NCBI GenBank assembly: GCA_903869595.1
Contig: CAIPZV010000026.1
Location: 1-64,000 of the forward strand
Reading direction: 5' to 3'
Origin: an uncultured beta proteobacterium
GTDB taxonomy: Bacteria; Pseudomonadota; Gammaproteobacteria; Burkholderiales; Burkholderiaceae_C
Length of the DNA: 64,000 nt
The position numbers and the translations under genes are program-made. Shown here piece by piece: positions 42,569 to 50,875 of this stretch (positions are counted from its first letter, which is position 1; each line of letters opens with the position of its first letter). The notes beneath the pieces are model-generated. The model was given only the letters and a program-made list of their open reading frames with translations, was not told the DNA's origin and did no database searches.

Positions 42569-43699
42569 ATGACTGAAACTGCTGAAAGCCCCGTGTCTGC
42601 TGCGGACAACCGTTTTAAACATTTGTTGGCCACCCGTCCCTGGCTGCTGGCCGATGGCGCCACCGGCAGCAATTTATTTGATGTGGGTCTGATGTCGGGT
42701 GATGCGCCGGAGTTGTGGAATACCGAACACCCCGAGCGCATCGCCGCACTCCACCAAAGTTTCGTCGATGCCGGCGCCGACATCCTGCTCACCAATAGTT
42801 TTGGTGGTACCGTCTATCGCCTCAAACTGCACAACGCCCAAGGCCGTATGGCCGAACTCAATACCTTGGCTGCGCAAATCGCTCGCGGGGTCGCCGACGC
42901 CAGTGGCCGCACGGTCGCAGTGGCCGGCAGCATGGGACCCACTGGCGAAATCATGGAGCCCATCGGCCCCTTGAGCTTTGACGAAGCCAAGGCCGCGTTT
43001 GCCGAGCAAGCGCTGGCGCTTAAGGCCGGTGGGGCCGATGTCTTGTGGATTGAAACCATGTCTTCGCGGGAGGAAGTGGAAGCGGCGGTTGCCGGTGCGG
43101 GCGTAGCCGGTTTGCCGATTGTTTGCACGCTCAGCTTTGACACCAATGGCCGCACCATGATGGGTATTTCGCCCAGCGATTTTTCTGGCATCGAAAAAAC
43201 CTTGTCGCCTCGCCTAGCTGCCTGCGGTACTAATTGTGGCGTTGGTGCTTCTGAAGTGGTAGCTTGCATCCATAACTTGGCGCAATCTATGGGGCCCGAA
43301 GTCGTGTTGGTGGCCAAAGGTAATTGCGGCGTGCCGCAGTATGTGGACGGTTCGATTTGCTATAACGGCACGCCCGAAATCATGGCCTTGTATGCGCGCA
43401 TGGCGCTCGATGCGGGAGCGCGCATCATTGGCGGCTGCTGCGGTACCTCTGCCAAACATTTGCGCGCGATGCGCGAGGCTTTGGAGTCGCATACGCGCGG
43501 CGCGGCGCCTACGCTGGAAGAAATAAACACGCGTTTGGGCGAAGTTTCCAACGGCGCGCGCGCGCAGTGGGGCGGCGAACAAAGCCGCGCTGGTGGCGCC
43601 GCACCTGGCGCCAACTTGTCGCGCGGCCGTGGTGCGCGTGTGCGCCGCGGAGGTAGCGATGCAGGCGGGGATGGCGCGGGCGAGGGCGCTAGCGCGTGA
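42569..43699 (+). CDS. Betaine/homocysteine S-methyltransferase family protein (MetH module-1-like)
   Basis: A 376-aa homocysteine-methyltransferase barrel: LLADGATGSNLFDVG near residue 27, the zinc ligands C223 (GTNC) and C290-C291 (GGCCGT). The ATG at 42569 is preferred to a GTG four codons earlier. After about residue 325 an extension of some 50 residues is Gly/Arg-rich (SRGRGARVRRGG), then acidic. It could methylate homocysteine from betaine, or from the separate methyl-corrinoid protein as MetH does. The SAH riboswitch favours a methionine-cycle role, the betA neighbour a betaine role; both are possible. Confidence 0.87.
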   Translation: MTETAESPVSAADNRFKHLLATRPWLLADGATGSNLFDVGLMSGDAPELWNTEHPERIAALHQSFVDAGADILLTNSFGGTVYRLKLHNAQGRMAELNTLAAQIARGVADASGRTVAVAGSMGPTGEIMEPIGPLSFDEAKAAFAEQALALKAGGADVLWIETMSSREEVEAAVAGAGVAGLPIVCTLSFDTNGRTMMGISPSDFSGIEKTLSPRLAACGTNCGVGASEVVACIHNLAQSMGPEVVLVAKGNCGVPQYVDGSICYNGTPEIMALYARMALDAGARIIGGCCGTSAKHLRAMREALESHTRGAAPTLEEINTRLGEVSNGARAQWGGEQSRAGGAAPGANLSRGRGARVRRGGSDAGGDGAGEGASA

Positions 43700-43731
43700 T
43701 CCATTGCATGCGTCCGCGCATAGCGCGCTTT

Positions 43732-43838
43732 GGGAATGTCTGCATAAGCCCAAACCCGTCATTGCGAGGCCGCAGGCCGTGGCAATCCATGGCTTTCGAA
43801 ACGGCGGGTCGCCACGTAGCTGCACTACGGCCTGATGA
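43732..43838. repeat. MITE-like palindromic repeat, copy C (decayed)
   Basis: The left end GGGAATGTCTGCATAAGCCC and the core CCGTCATTGCGAGGCCGCAGG match the family well; the right half is diverged (CGCCACGTAGCTGCACTACG...GATGA). It lies in the 247-base gap between the methyltransferase and exporter genes. Confidence 0.6.
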
Positions 43839-43946
43839 AATGCGATTGCAGCGCCTGCTTGGGCCTTGCATCTACAAGAGTATCCAATTGAACCTCGGTG
43901 CGCGCGGCGGTTTGAATGTGGCTGACCTCGGAGCCCAGACGCGGTA

Positions 43947-44846
43947 ATGGACACCGGCTCATCCCTGCGCGGCATCCTGTTGGTGGCGGGCGCCACTTTT
44001 TTCTGGAGTCTGAGCGGCGTGTTTGTGCGCTGGCTGCCGGACATCGACCCCTGGTCTTTCAATGCCTTTCGTGGGCTGGGGCTGGGTCTGTCTATGGCCT
44101 TGTGGATTGTGTTGCGCTATGGTCGCGGTAGCGTGGCCTTGTTGCGCCGCAGCCCCATCGCTGGCCTCTTGATATCTGCCGGTTTTTTTGCACTGGGTTC
44201 GTCCTTGTACATCGCTTCGCTGGATCTGGCCAGCGTGGCAGCGGTGTCTTGTCTGACGGCGACTTCCGGTTTGTTTGCTGCATTGATGGCCCGCTTTTTT
44301 CTGGGTGAGCGCACGCCACCTATTTTTTACTTCGCCATGTTGCTGGCGCTGGCCGGTGTGGCCGCCATCGCGCTGGGGGAGGGCGATGCCCGCGTGCAAG
44401 GCCTGGCCGGTACCTTGACTGGTCTGGCAGTAGCCGCGTGTTTTGCCGCGCAAAGTGTGGCGCTTCGCCGCTACCGGTCGTTTGACATGGAGCCGGCATT
44501 TTTATTGGGAGGCTTTCTTACTTTTGCCGGCATCTTCGCCTTAGGTGTGGTTGTCGCGCCGCCCTTACAAAGTATTGCGGTGCTGCTCTTGATGGGCCTG
44601 GTGCAACTGGCTATTCCATTGGTCTTGTATATGGTCGGCGCGCGCAGTGTGACGACCAGCCATATGGTGTTGATCACCATGGCCGATGCGGTGCTCAATC
44701 CTTTGTGGGTGTGGATGGTGCATGGCGAAGTGCCGCCGCACGCGGTCTATCTGGGTGGTGCTTTGGTCTTGGCGGCGATTGCTTTGACAGCATTTGCGCC
44801 GCCAGCCAGTGCTGCGCCGACGCAAGACAAAGAGACACAAGCTTGA
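43947..44846 (+). CDS. DMT-superfamily (EamA) transporter
   Basis: A 299-aa inner-membrane protein with two EamA repeats of about five membrane segments each (first FWSLSGVFVRWLPDIDPWSFNAFRG, second from about residue 155). EamA proteins are mostly exporters of amino acids or metabolites. It is separated from the methyltransferase gene by a repeat element and may be independent of it. The substrate is unknown. Confidence 0.85.
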   Translation: MDTGSSLRGILLVAGATFFWSLSGVFVRWLPDIDPWSFNAFRGLGLGLSMALWIVLRYGRGSVALLRRSPIAGLLISAGFFALGSSLYIASLDLASVAAVSCLTATSGLFAALMARFFLGERTPPIFYFAMLLALAGVAAIALGEGDARVQGLAGTLTGLAVAACFAAQSVALRRYRSFDMEPAFLLGGFLTFAGIFALGVVVAPPLQSIAVLLLMGLVQLAIPLVLYMVGARSVTTSHMVLITMADAVLNPLWVWMVHGEVPPHAVYLGGALVLAAIALTAFAPPASAAPTQDKETQA

Positions 44847-44945
44847 AAAGTGGGTGGACTACACTGCCAACCGGAAGCCAAGAGGGGAGAATGTCCTGAA
44901 CTTTGGCTTGCCAAGGATGAAAATCCGGGGGTTTGCGGTATGAGG

Positions 44946-45030
<85 letters not shown>

Positions 45031-45080
45031 ATTTCAGGAAAGAGAGCGATTGTATCAAAACTGTTAGTCAAACCAGCGGC

Positions 45081-47297
45081 TTGCCCGACGAGGTGGAAGG
45101 CGTGGTGCAAGGGCACCGCGACGGCCACGGATTTGTTTCCCGCGACGATGGGGCCCCGGACATTTACTTGCCGCCCAATGAAATGCGCGCTGTTTTGCAC
45201 AAAGACCGTGTGAAGGCGCGCATCGTGCGCAGCGACCGCAAGGGCCGACCTGAAGGCCGTGTAGTCGAGATTTTGGAACGATCCACGCAGCCCATCATCG
45301 GGCGCCTCTTGCAAGAAAGCGGCGTGTGGTTGGTGGCGCCCGAGGATAAGCGCTACGGGCAGGATGTCTTGATTCCGCGCGGCGCGACCGGTACCGCACG
45401 CGCCGGCCAGGTGGTGGTAGTTGAACTGGTGGAGCCACCGGCCTTGTACGGCCAACCGGTAGGTCGCATCAGCGAAGTGCTGGGCGAAGTGGACGACCCG
45501 GGCATGGAGATCGAAATCGCGGTGCGCAAATACAGCGTGCCGCATGAATTTTCTGCCGCTTGTCTTGCGCAGGTCAAAGCCTTGCCCGATACCGTGCGCG
45601 CGCAGGATCTGGCCGGACGCGTAGACTTGAGCGACGTGCCGTTAGTGACGATTGACGGCGAAGACGCGCGTGATTTTGACGACGCGGTGTATTGCGAACC
45701 GGCCACGCTGGGGCGCGGCAAAAATGCAGCCAAGGGCTGGCGCTTGTTGGTGGCGATTGCCGATGTCAGCCACTATGTGGAAAACGGCGCTGCCATCGAC
45801 ATCGATGCTTACGACCGTGCCACCAGCGTGTACTTCCCGCGCCGGGTCATCCCTATGCTGCCGGAAAAGCTCTCCAACGGTTTATGCTCTCTCAATCCCG
45901 AGGTGGACCGCTTGTGCATGGTCTGCGACATGCTCGTCACCGAAGACGGCACAGTACAGGCTTACCAGTTTTACCCGGCGGTGATGTGGAGCCATGCGCG
46001 CTTTACCTATACCGAGGTGGCGGCGATTTTGGGCAATACGCGTGGGCCCGAAGCAATCAAGCGCAAAGCGCTCGTGCCGCATTTGCTGCATTTGCATGGG
46101 GTGTATGAGTCACTGCTTAAAGCACGCCAAAAGCGTGGCGCCGTGGACTTTGAAACCACCGAGACGCAAATTTTGTGTGACGAAAACGGCCGCATCGAAA
46201 AGATCGTGCCGCGCACGCGCAATGTAGCGCACCGCCTGATTGAAGAGGCCATGCTCGCAGCCAATGTGTGCAGCGCGGACTTCATCATGCAAAGCAAGCA
46301 CGCGGGCTTGTTCCGCGTGCACGAAGGCCCTACGCCTGAAAAGCTTGAAGCCTTGCGCGCTTACATCAAAGCCCTGGGCCTGGGCATAAGCTTGAGTGAA
46401 ACGCCCAAGCCGGGCGATTTCCAGTCCATCGCCCAGTCGACCAAAGACCGGCCCGATGCCCAGCAAATTCATGCCATGTTGTTGCGCTCTATGCAGCAGG
46501 CGATTTACACCCCGGCCAATAGCGGGCACTTCGGTCTGGCCTTTGATGCGTACACGCATTTCACCAGCCCGATACGGCGTTATCCAGACCTCTTGGTGCA
46601 CCGGGTGATCAAAGCCGTGTTGGCCGATGCCCGCTACCAACTGCCGGTGCTGCCCTTACCCGGCGAAGCGCATGCCAAGCTGGCGCGTCGCTTAGAAAAA
46701 GGCAAGTCAGCCAAAGCGACGGATTCCGGTTCCAAGCCGAAAAAAATCAGCGCCGAAACCTTGGCCTGGCAGGCTGCGGGCTTGCATTGCAGCGCCAATG
46801 AGCGCCGCGCCGACGAGGCGAGTCGCGATGTGGAGGCTTGGCTTAAGTGCAAATACATGTACGAGCATTTGGGCGAGGAATACAGCGGCGTGGTTACGGC
46901 GGCTACGTCATTTGGCTTGTTCGTCACGCTCGATGCGATGTATGTCGAAGGCCTGGTTCACATCACCGAATTAGGCGGCGAGTATTTCCGCTTTGACGAA
47001 GTGCGCCAGGAATTGCGTGGTGAGCGCACCGGCATCCGTTATGCCATCGGCACCCGGGTCGATATCCAAGTCAGCCGCGTTGACTTGGATGGGCGCAAGA
47101 TCGACTTCCGCCTGGTGCAAGGCAGCTTGATGCCGCTGGGCAAAAGCCATCTGGACAAGCTGCCACCGCCTTCGCGCAGTGGCCGTGGCAAGCCAGCCAA
47201 AGCCCCGCCTGCGGCCAAGGCACAGCGCAGCAAAAACAGTGGCGCTGCGACCAAGAAGGCTGCAGCCAAAGCCAAGGCGCCGCGTAAGCGGCGTTAA
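45081..47297 (+). CDS. rnr: Ribonuclease R
   Basis: About 738 aa. An N-terminal cold-shock domain begins at VVQGHRDGHGFVSRDDG, then the RNB catalytic domain (VTIDGEDARDFDDAV, with the acidic metal ligands, and HFTSPIRRYPDLLVHRVI), an S1 domain, and a Lys/Ala-rich basic tail. It is a processive 3'-5' exonuclease able to enter structured RNA. No ATG exists before residue NEMRAVL, and the open frame runs back through the antisense tRNA-Leu gene to a GTG at 45003. TTG 45081 and GTG 45093 or 45102 (GAGG 8 bases upstream) are the realistic starts; 45081 is a compromise. Confidence 0.85.
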   Translation: MPDEVEGVVQGHRDGHGFVSRDDGAPDIYLPPNEMRAVLHKDRVKARIVRSDRKGRPEGRVVEILERSTQPIIGRLLQESGVWLVAPEDKRYGQDVLIPRGATGTARAGQVVVVELVEPPALYGQPVGRISEVLGEVDDPGMEIEIAVRKYSVPHEFSAACLAQVKALPDTVRAQDLAGRVDLSDVPLVTIDGEDARDFDDAVYCEPATLGRGKNAAKGWRLLVAIADVSHYVENGAAIDIDAYDRATSVYFPRRVIPMLPEKLSNGLCSLNPEVDRLCMVCDMLVTEDGTVQAYQFYPAVMWSHARFTYTEVAAILGNTRGPEAIKRKALVPHLLHLHGVYESLLKARQKRGAVDFETTETQILCDENGRIEKIVPRTRNVAHRLIEEAMLAANVCSADFIMQSKHAGLFRVHEGPTPEKLEALRAYIKALGLGISLSETPKPGDFQSIAQSTKDRPDAQQIHAMLLRSMQQAIYTPANSGHFGLAFDAYTHFTSPIRRYPDLLVHRVIKAVLADARYQLPVLPLPGEAHAKLARRLEKGKSAKATDSGSKPKKISAETLAWQAAGLHCSANERRADEASRDVEAWLKCKYMYEHLGEEYSGVVTAATSFGLFVTLDAMYVEGLVHITELGGEYFRFDEVRQELRGERTGIRYAIGTRVDIQVSRVDLDGRKIDFRLVQGSLMPLGKSHLDKLPPPSRSGRGKPAKAPPAAKAQRSKNSGAATKKAAAKAKAPRKRR

Positions 47298-47336
47298 GCG
47301 GCCGGGTTTGCCGGGGCGCCTATGAGGTCGGAGCAA

Positions 47337-47456
47337 AGCAAGCTCTGTAGCAGTCCAAACGCGTCTTTGCGAGCGCAGCGAAGCAATCCATTTTTGGCTG
47401 CCCATCTTGCACTGATGGATCGTCGCGTCGCTGCGCTCCTCGGGATGACAGGCTTA
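47337..47456. repeat. MITE-like palindromic repeat, copy D
   Basis: The core CGTCTTTGCGAGCGCAGCGAAGCAATCC...GGATCGTCGCGTCGCTGCGCTCCTCGGGATGAC is an imperfect palindrome of the same family as copies A-C; the outer ends are degraded. It fills most of the 212-base gap between the convergent rnr and transaldolase-like genes, where its hairpin could also end transcription. Confidence 0.65.
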
Positions 47457-47509
47457 CCCAAGCCCGCTTTGATGCGTTTGAAGCGGCGTCAAACCAGCGG
47501 GCGCTGAAA

Positions 47510-48187
47510 TCAGCCGGGCCCCACCGCACTTTGGCTGTCTTGCACGTCCTGCGCGAATTGCACCATCGCGGCCTCGGTTACCGGATCAGTAGCCAGGCGG
47601 GCAATCAGCTCGGCTTTGAGCGTAGCCGCCGCCGCGCCCGCCGCAATAAGGCGCGTGAGCACATCGGCCGAGGCGATGCTGGCAGCCATCAAATCTGTGC
47701 CTTGCACCTGCATAGCTACGCATGCGCGGACCAGTGCCCACACATCTCGCCCTGCCGCTTCTAAGCGGCCTAAATAGGGGGCCACATAGTGCGCACCCTG
47801 CTGGCCAGACCAGAGCAATTGCACCGGATTGGCAACACCGGTAATCAAAAGGCTTAACTCCCGTGCCCGCACCGCTGCCATCAGCGGCGCCCAGCCCGAA
47901 TGGCAGGGTAGTTTGATGGTGAGTTGTACTCCGGCATCCGCGCTTTGCTTTTGCAAGACGTCCATCCACGCATGCGCCTCTTGCACATCCGCACGCGGCA
48001 GTTGCAGCATCAGCACGCCCAATCCCGCGTCTGCGGCCTGACCCACCAAGCGCTGGTAGGTGGGCAGGCTGACCGGTAAGCCGGCGCGGTGGACCAGCGT
48101 GGGGTTGGTGGTCGCCCCGGCAATGCGCGGGCATCCAGGGGGCAATTGCCAGTGGCGGTGGTCGGCGGAATCGACAAACAGCTTCAT
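47510..48187 (-). CDS. Transaldolase/fructose-6-phosphate aldolase-like protein
   Basis: A 225-aa TIM-barrel protein of the TalC/FSA size class. It begins MKLFVDSADHRHW; ATTNPTLVHRAG near residue 25 and LTIKLPCHSG near 90, with the Schiff-base lysine, are typical. It would cleave or form a sugar phosphate such as fructose 6-phosphate. Its start overlaps the ROK regulator stop by 4 bases, placing it at the end of the sugar-uptake operon. The substrate is uncertain. Confidence 0.8.
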   Translation of the reverse strand: MKLFVDSADHRHWQLPPGCPRIAGATTNPTLVHRAGLPVSLPTYQRLVGQAADAGLGVLMLQLPRADVQEAHAWMDVLQKQSADAGVQLTIKLPCHSGWAPLMAAVRARELSLLITGVANPVQLLWSGQQGAHYVAPYLGRLEAAGRDVWALVRACVAMQVQGTDLMAASIASADVLTRLIAAGAAAATLKAELIARLATDPVTEAAMVQFAQDVQDSQSAVGPG

Positions 48188-49461
48188 ACCTTGTCGCGCT
48201 TGAGAAAAATATTTTTATCGGGAAAAAATTGGCTGTGCAGCGGCAACAAGGCGCCGCCCAGCGCGCGGGCATAGCTGCCGATTTGGCCCATCAGCAATCG
48301 GGGCTGGTACATGCCGTCAAACGCGTAATCGGCCAATCCGGCCTGGGTGCGCTCCAGAAGGGCTTGCATCAAAGGCGGTGCCAGCGCACCATCCAACACG
48401 ACGGCATCCAGGTCTAGCAGGGCGGCGGCGCTGGTCACCGTCATGGCCAGTGCACTGGCGCTTTGCTCTAGCCAGGGCGTGGTGTAGGCGGCATAGGCGC
48501 TGTCCATGATGGCCGGGCTTTGCAGCAGCAAAGGATCGTGGCCTGCTTGCAGCAGGCTTTGCTCCAGTTGCCAGCCCGAGGCCATTTGCAAAAGCTGCGG
48601 CGGTGGGCCATGGCGCCCATGGTCTGACCCCTGTCCGAGCGCGACGGGCAGCGAGCCTATGGCCCCGGCATTGCCACGCTCGCCGCCCATGATGTGGCCG
48701 GCCAGTACCAGCGCACCACCGATAAAGGTGCCGGCATAGATGTATAAAAAACTGCTGATACTTTGGCCGTGGCCTTGCAAGAGTTCGGCCACACACGCTG
48801 CCGTGGTGTCTTTGGCAAAGTCCACTGGCAATTCGGTGCGCGCTTGCACCCTGGCGTGCAAGTCCACATGCTCCCAGCGGGCCAAGGCTTGTGCGGCCTG
48901 GCCGCCCAGCATGTCCGCCCACTGGTGTAAAAACAAAGGTGCAGTGAGGCCAATGCCCACCACGCGCGGCCAGGCATTGCCCAGGCGCTGGCGCAATACG
49001 TCCAGTCCCTGCACGATTTGGGGAATCACCAAATCCGGGTCTGGATATTCGTAGCGGTAATCCAGACGCTCCACGATGGTGCCGCAAAAATCCGCCACTA
49101 CCATTTGCAAGCTGCGCCGCCCCAGTTGTACGCCAATGCTGTAAGCGCCCTTAGGGTTGAGTGACAGCGGCACCGAAGGCTGGCCTATGCGTCCGCGCAC
49201 CCGTTCTTGTTTGATGAGCAGGTCGTCGTCCAGCAAGCGCCCCACAATAATGGCGACCGTCTGGTTCGACAAATGGGTCATGCGTGCCAGATCGGCCTTG
49301 GGGATGGCGCCGTGGTGGCGTATGGCTTGTAAGACGATGCGCTCGTTGAATTGGCGCATGCCCACGTGGTTGGAGCCACGCATGCGCCGCGGGTCACCGG
49401 TGCCCGCGACCTCTAGTACGGCGGTATGGGCAGTAGGGAGGATGGGATCGTCCAAGGCCAT
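48184..49461 (-). CDS. ROK-family transcriptional regulator
   Basis: A 425-aa NagC/XylR-type repressor: winged helix-turn-helix at about 35-85 (IVLQAIRHHGAIPKADLARMTHLSNQTVAIIV) and a ROK sugar-kinase-like domain after residue 110. The usual zinc motif CxCGxxGCxE of ROK proteins is missing (only GGERGNAGAIGS remains) and the catalytic END is FAKD, so it is a sensor and not a kinase. It probably represses the flanking sugar genes in the absence of the sugar. Confidence 0.85.
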   Translation of the reverse strand: MALDDPILPTAHTAVLEVAGTGDPRRMRGSNHVGMRQFNERIVLQAIRHHGAIPKADLARMTHLSNQTVAIIVGRLLDDDLLIKQERVRGRIGQPSVPLSLNPKGAYSIGVQLGRRSLQMVVADFCGTIVERLDYRYEYPDPDLVIPQIVQGLDVLRQRLGNAWPRVVGIGLTAPLFLHQWADMLGGQAAQALARWEHVDLHARVQARTELPVDFAKDTTAACVAELLQGHGQSISSFLYIYAGTFIGGALVLAGHIMGGERGNAGAIGSLPVALGQGSDHGRHGPPPQLLQMASGWQLEQSLLQAGHDPLLLQSPAIMDSAYAAYTTPWLEQSASALAMTVTSAAALLDLDAVVLDGALAPPLMQALLERTQAGLADYAFDGMYQPRLLMGQIGSYARALGGALLPLHSQFFPDKNIFLKRDKV

Positions 49462-49467
49462 ATGAAA

Positions 49468-49908
49468 TTAAAGCAGTATCACGCCTTTACAGAATAAGGC
49501 ATTGCCATAGGCCGTGCCCTCGCCGCTTTGCACAATGAGGCTGGCATCTTTGACCCGCTCATAAAACGCAAAACGCTCTACCGCCTGCCCGGCCCAGGGC
49601 TTGCCCATAGCGTGTTCGACCAAGCGCACCACGGCCTGCTGGGCGTCGGTGCGGTGCGCCGGTGCGCTGTGGCAGACATGCATATAGGCGGCCGGTGGGT
49701 CCACATCGAGCGCTAGCGGAAAGACCGAAAGTACCGCCCGGCTGACCCGCTCTAAGCTGTGGCCGGGCAGGCGCACCACCGGGCGACCCTGGGCCAGCAA
49801 GTCGGCGGTGAAATTGGCATCCACCACCGCCACCCATTCACCGTGGCCCATGGCGCATAAGTGCATCAAGAGCTCGGGCGTGAGCAGGGGGTCCATGCCG
49901 ATCAGCAT
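49468..49908 (-). CDS. RbsD/FucU-family sugar mutarotase
   Basis: A 146-aa protein starting MLIGMDPLLTPELLMHLCAMGHGEWVAVVDANF, the RbsD/FucU opening with the catalytic-site HGE/D pattern. It converts anomers of ribose or fucose-like sugars so that the kinase gets the right form. It overlaps the ATPase gene by 7 bases. Confidence 0.88.
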   Translation of the reverse strand: MLIGMDPLLTPELLMHLCAMGHGEWVAVVDANFTADLLAQGRPVVRLPGHSLERVSRAVLSVFPLALDVDPPAAYMHVCHSAPAHRTDAQQAVVRLVEHAMGKPWAGQAVERFAFYERVKDASLIVQSGEGTAYGNALFCKGVILL

Positions 49909-50687
49909 ACGGCCTCCTCAGCGGCCAGGCTGGCCGGATCAATGGCGCCAGTGATCAGGCCCACAATTTCCTGGGGCGTGGTCTGACGCGTAAGCCGGCT
50001 GCAAATAATGCGCCCCTGGCGGAACACCCAAATGCGGTCGACCAGGTCAAACACTTGGCGCAGGTTGTGGCTGATGATGATCAAAGGTACGCCGCGCGCT
50101 TTGAGGCCGCGAATGATCTCTTCCACCCGTGCCGTCTCTTGCACACCCAGGGCGGCGGTAGGCTCGTCCAGGATGATGAGCTTTTTTGCAAAACCGGCCG
50201 CGCGGGCGATGGCTACGCACTGGCGCTGGCCGCCGGACATACCGCGCAGCGTTTCGGACATGTCTTGAATCCGCACGCCGGTGGTAGCCAGCATCTGCGC
50301 CGACTGCTCGCGCATGGCCTGGTGGTTCAGCACCGACAGCGGACCGAGGTTCAAGCGGGTGATCTCTCGGCCCAAAAAGATGTTGGCCGGCACGTCCAGG
50401 TCCTCGGCCAGCGCCAATGTTTGGTAGACGGTCTCAATACCTTGCTCACGCGCATTGAGTGGGGAGGCGAAATGCGCCGGCTGCCCGTTGAGCATGATCT
50501 GGCCCGCACCGGGCTGTTCGACGCCGGTAATCAGGCGCACAAAGGTGCTTTTACCAGCGCCGTTGTCGCCCACGATGGCGGCATGCTCGCCCGCAGCGAG
50601 GGAAAAATCGGCATCGGTGAGCGCCTGCACACCGCCGTAGTGGCGGGTCAGGCCGCGAATCTGGAGCACAGGGGTCATTGTCATCAT
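49902..50687 (-). CDS. Sugar ABC transporter ATP-binding protein, single-domain (FrcA-like)
   Basis: A 261-aa ATPase: Walker A GDNGAGKST near residue 38, signature MSGGQRQCVAIAR near 148 and Walker B LIILDEPTAAL. It is half the size of RbsA (two cassettes), as in the FrcA/fructose-type systems. It is divergent from the binding protein and permease genes it must serve. Three Met codons lie within four codons at the start; 50687 is the most upstream. Confidence 0.88.
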   Translation of the reverse strand: MMTMTPVLQIRGLTRHYGGVQALTDADFSLAAGEHAAIVGDNGAGKSTFVRLITGVEQPGAGQIMLNGQPAHFASPLNAREQGIETVYQTLALAEDLDVPANIFLGREITRLNLGPLSVLNHQAMREQSAQMLATTGVRIQDMSETLRGMSGGQRQCVAIARAAGFAKKLIILDEPTAALGVQETARVEEIIRGLKARGVPLIIISHNLRQVFDLVDRIWVFRQGRIICSRLTRQTTPQEIVGLITGAIDPASLAAEEAVC

Positions 50688-50744
50688 GGCAGGGTCTTAA
50701 GTGATTTCGGAGCGAGCATGGCACATTTTGCCCTTTCTTTGTAT

Positions 50745-50758
50745 TAGTAAAACTACTA
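50745..50758. promoter_or_regulatory. Inverted repeat in the sugar-locus divergent promoter
   Basis: TAGTA-AAAC-TACTA lies in an AT-rich patch of the 188-base gap between the divergent ATPase and binding-protein genes: a possible ROK-regulator site. Short and unproven. Confidence 0.35.
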
Positions 50759-50875
50759 GGTTTATTTAATCGGATTTTGCGGTTTAATTGCGGTTCAGTC
50801 TGTCCGCTGGCATGCAATGTGGGCCGCTGAACCCGGGATCCCCCCTTTTATTGATTATTTTTCGGAGAAGCTCTC

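Noticed and set aside
34424..43699. Classical MttB/MtgB methylamine or betaine demethylation operon
   Set aside because: No trimethylamine/betaine:corrinoid methyltransferase gene of the MttB family is present anywhere in the window.
43732..43838. tRNA or small RNA between the methyltransferase and exporter genes
   Set aside because: The sequence matches the dispersed palindromic repeat and folds as such, with no tRNA features.
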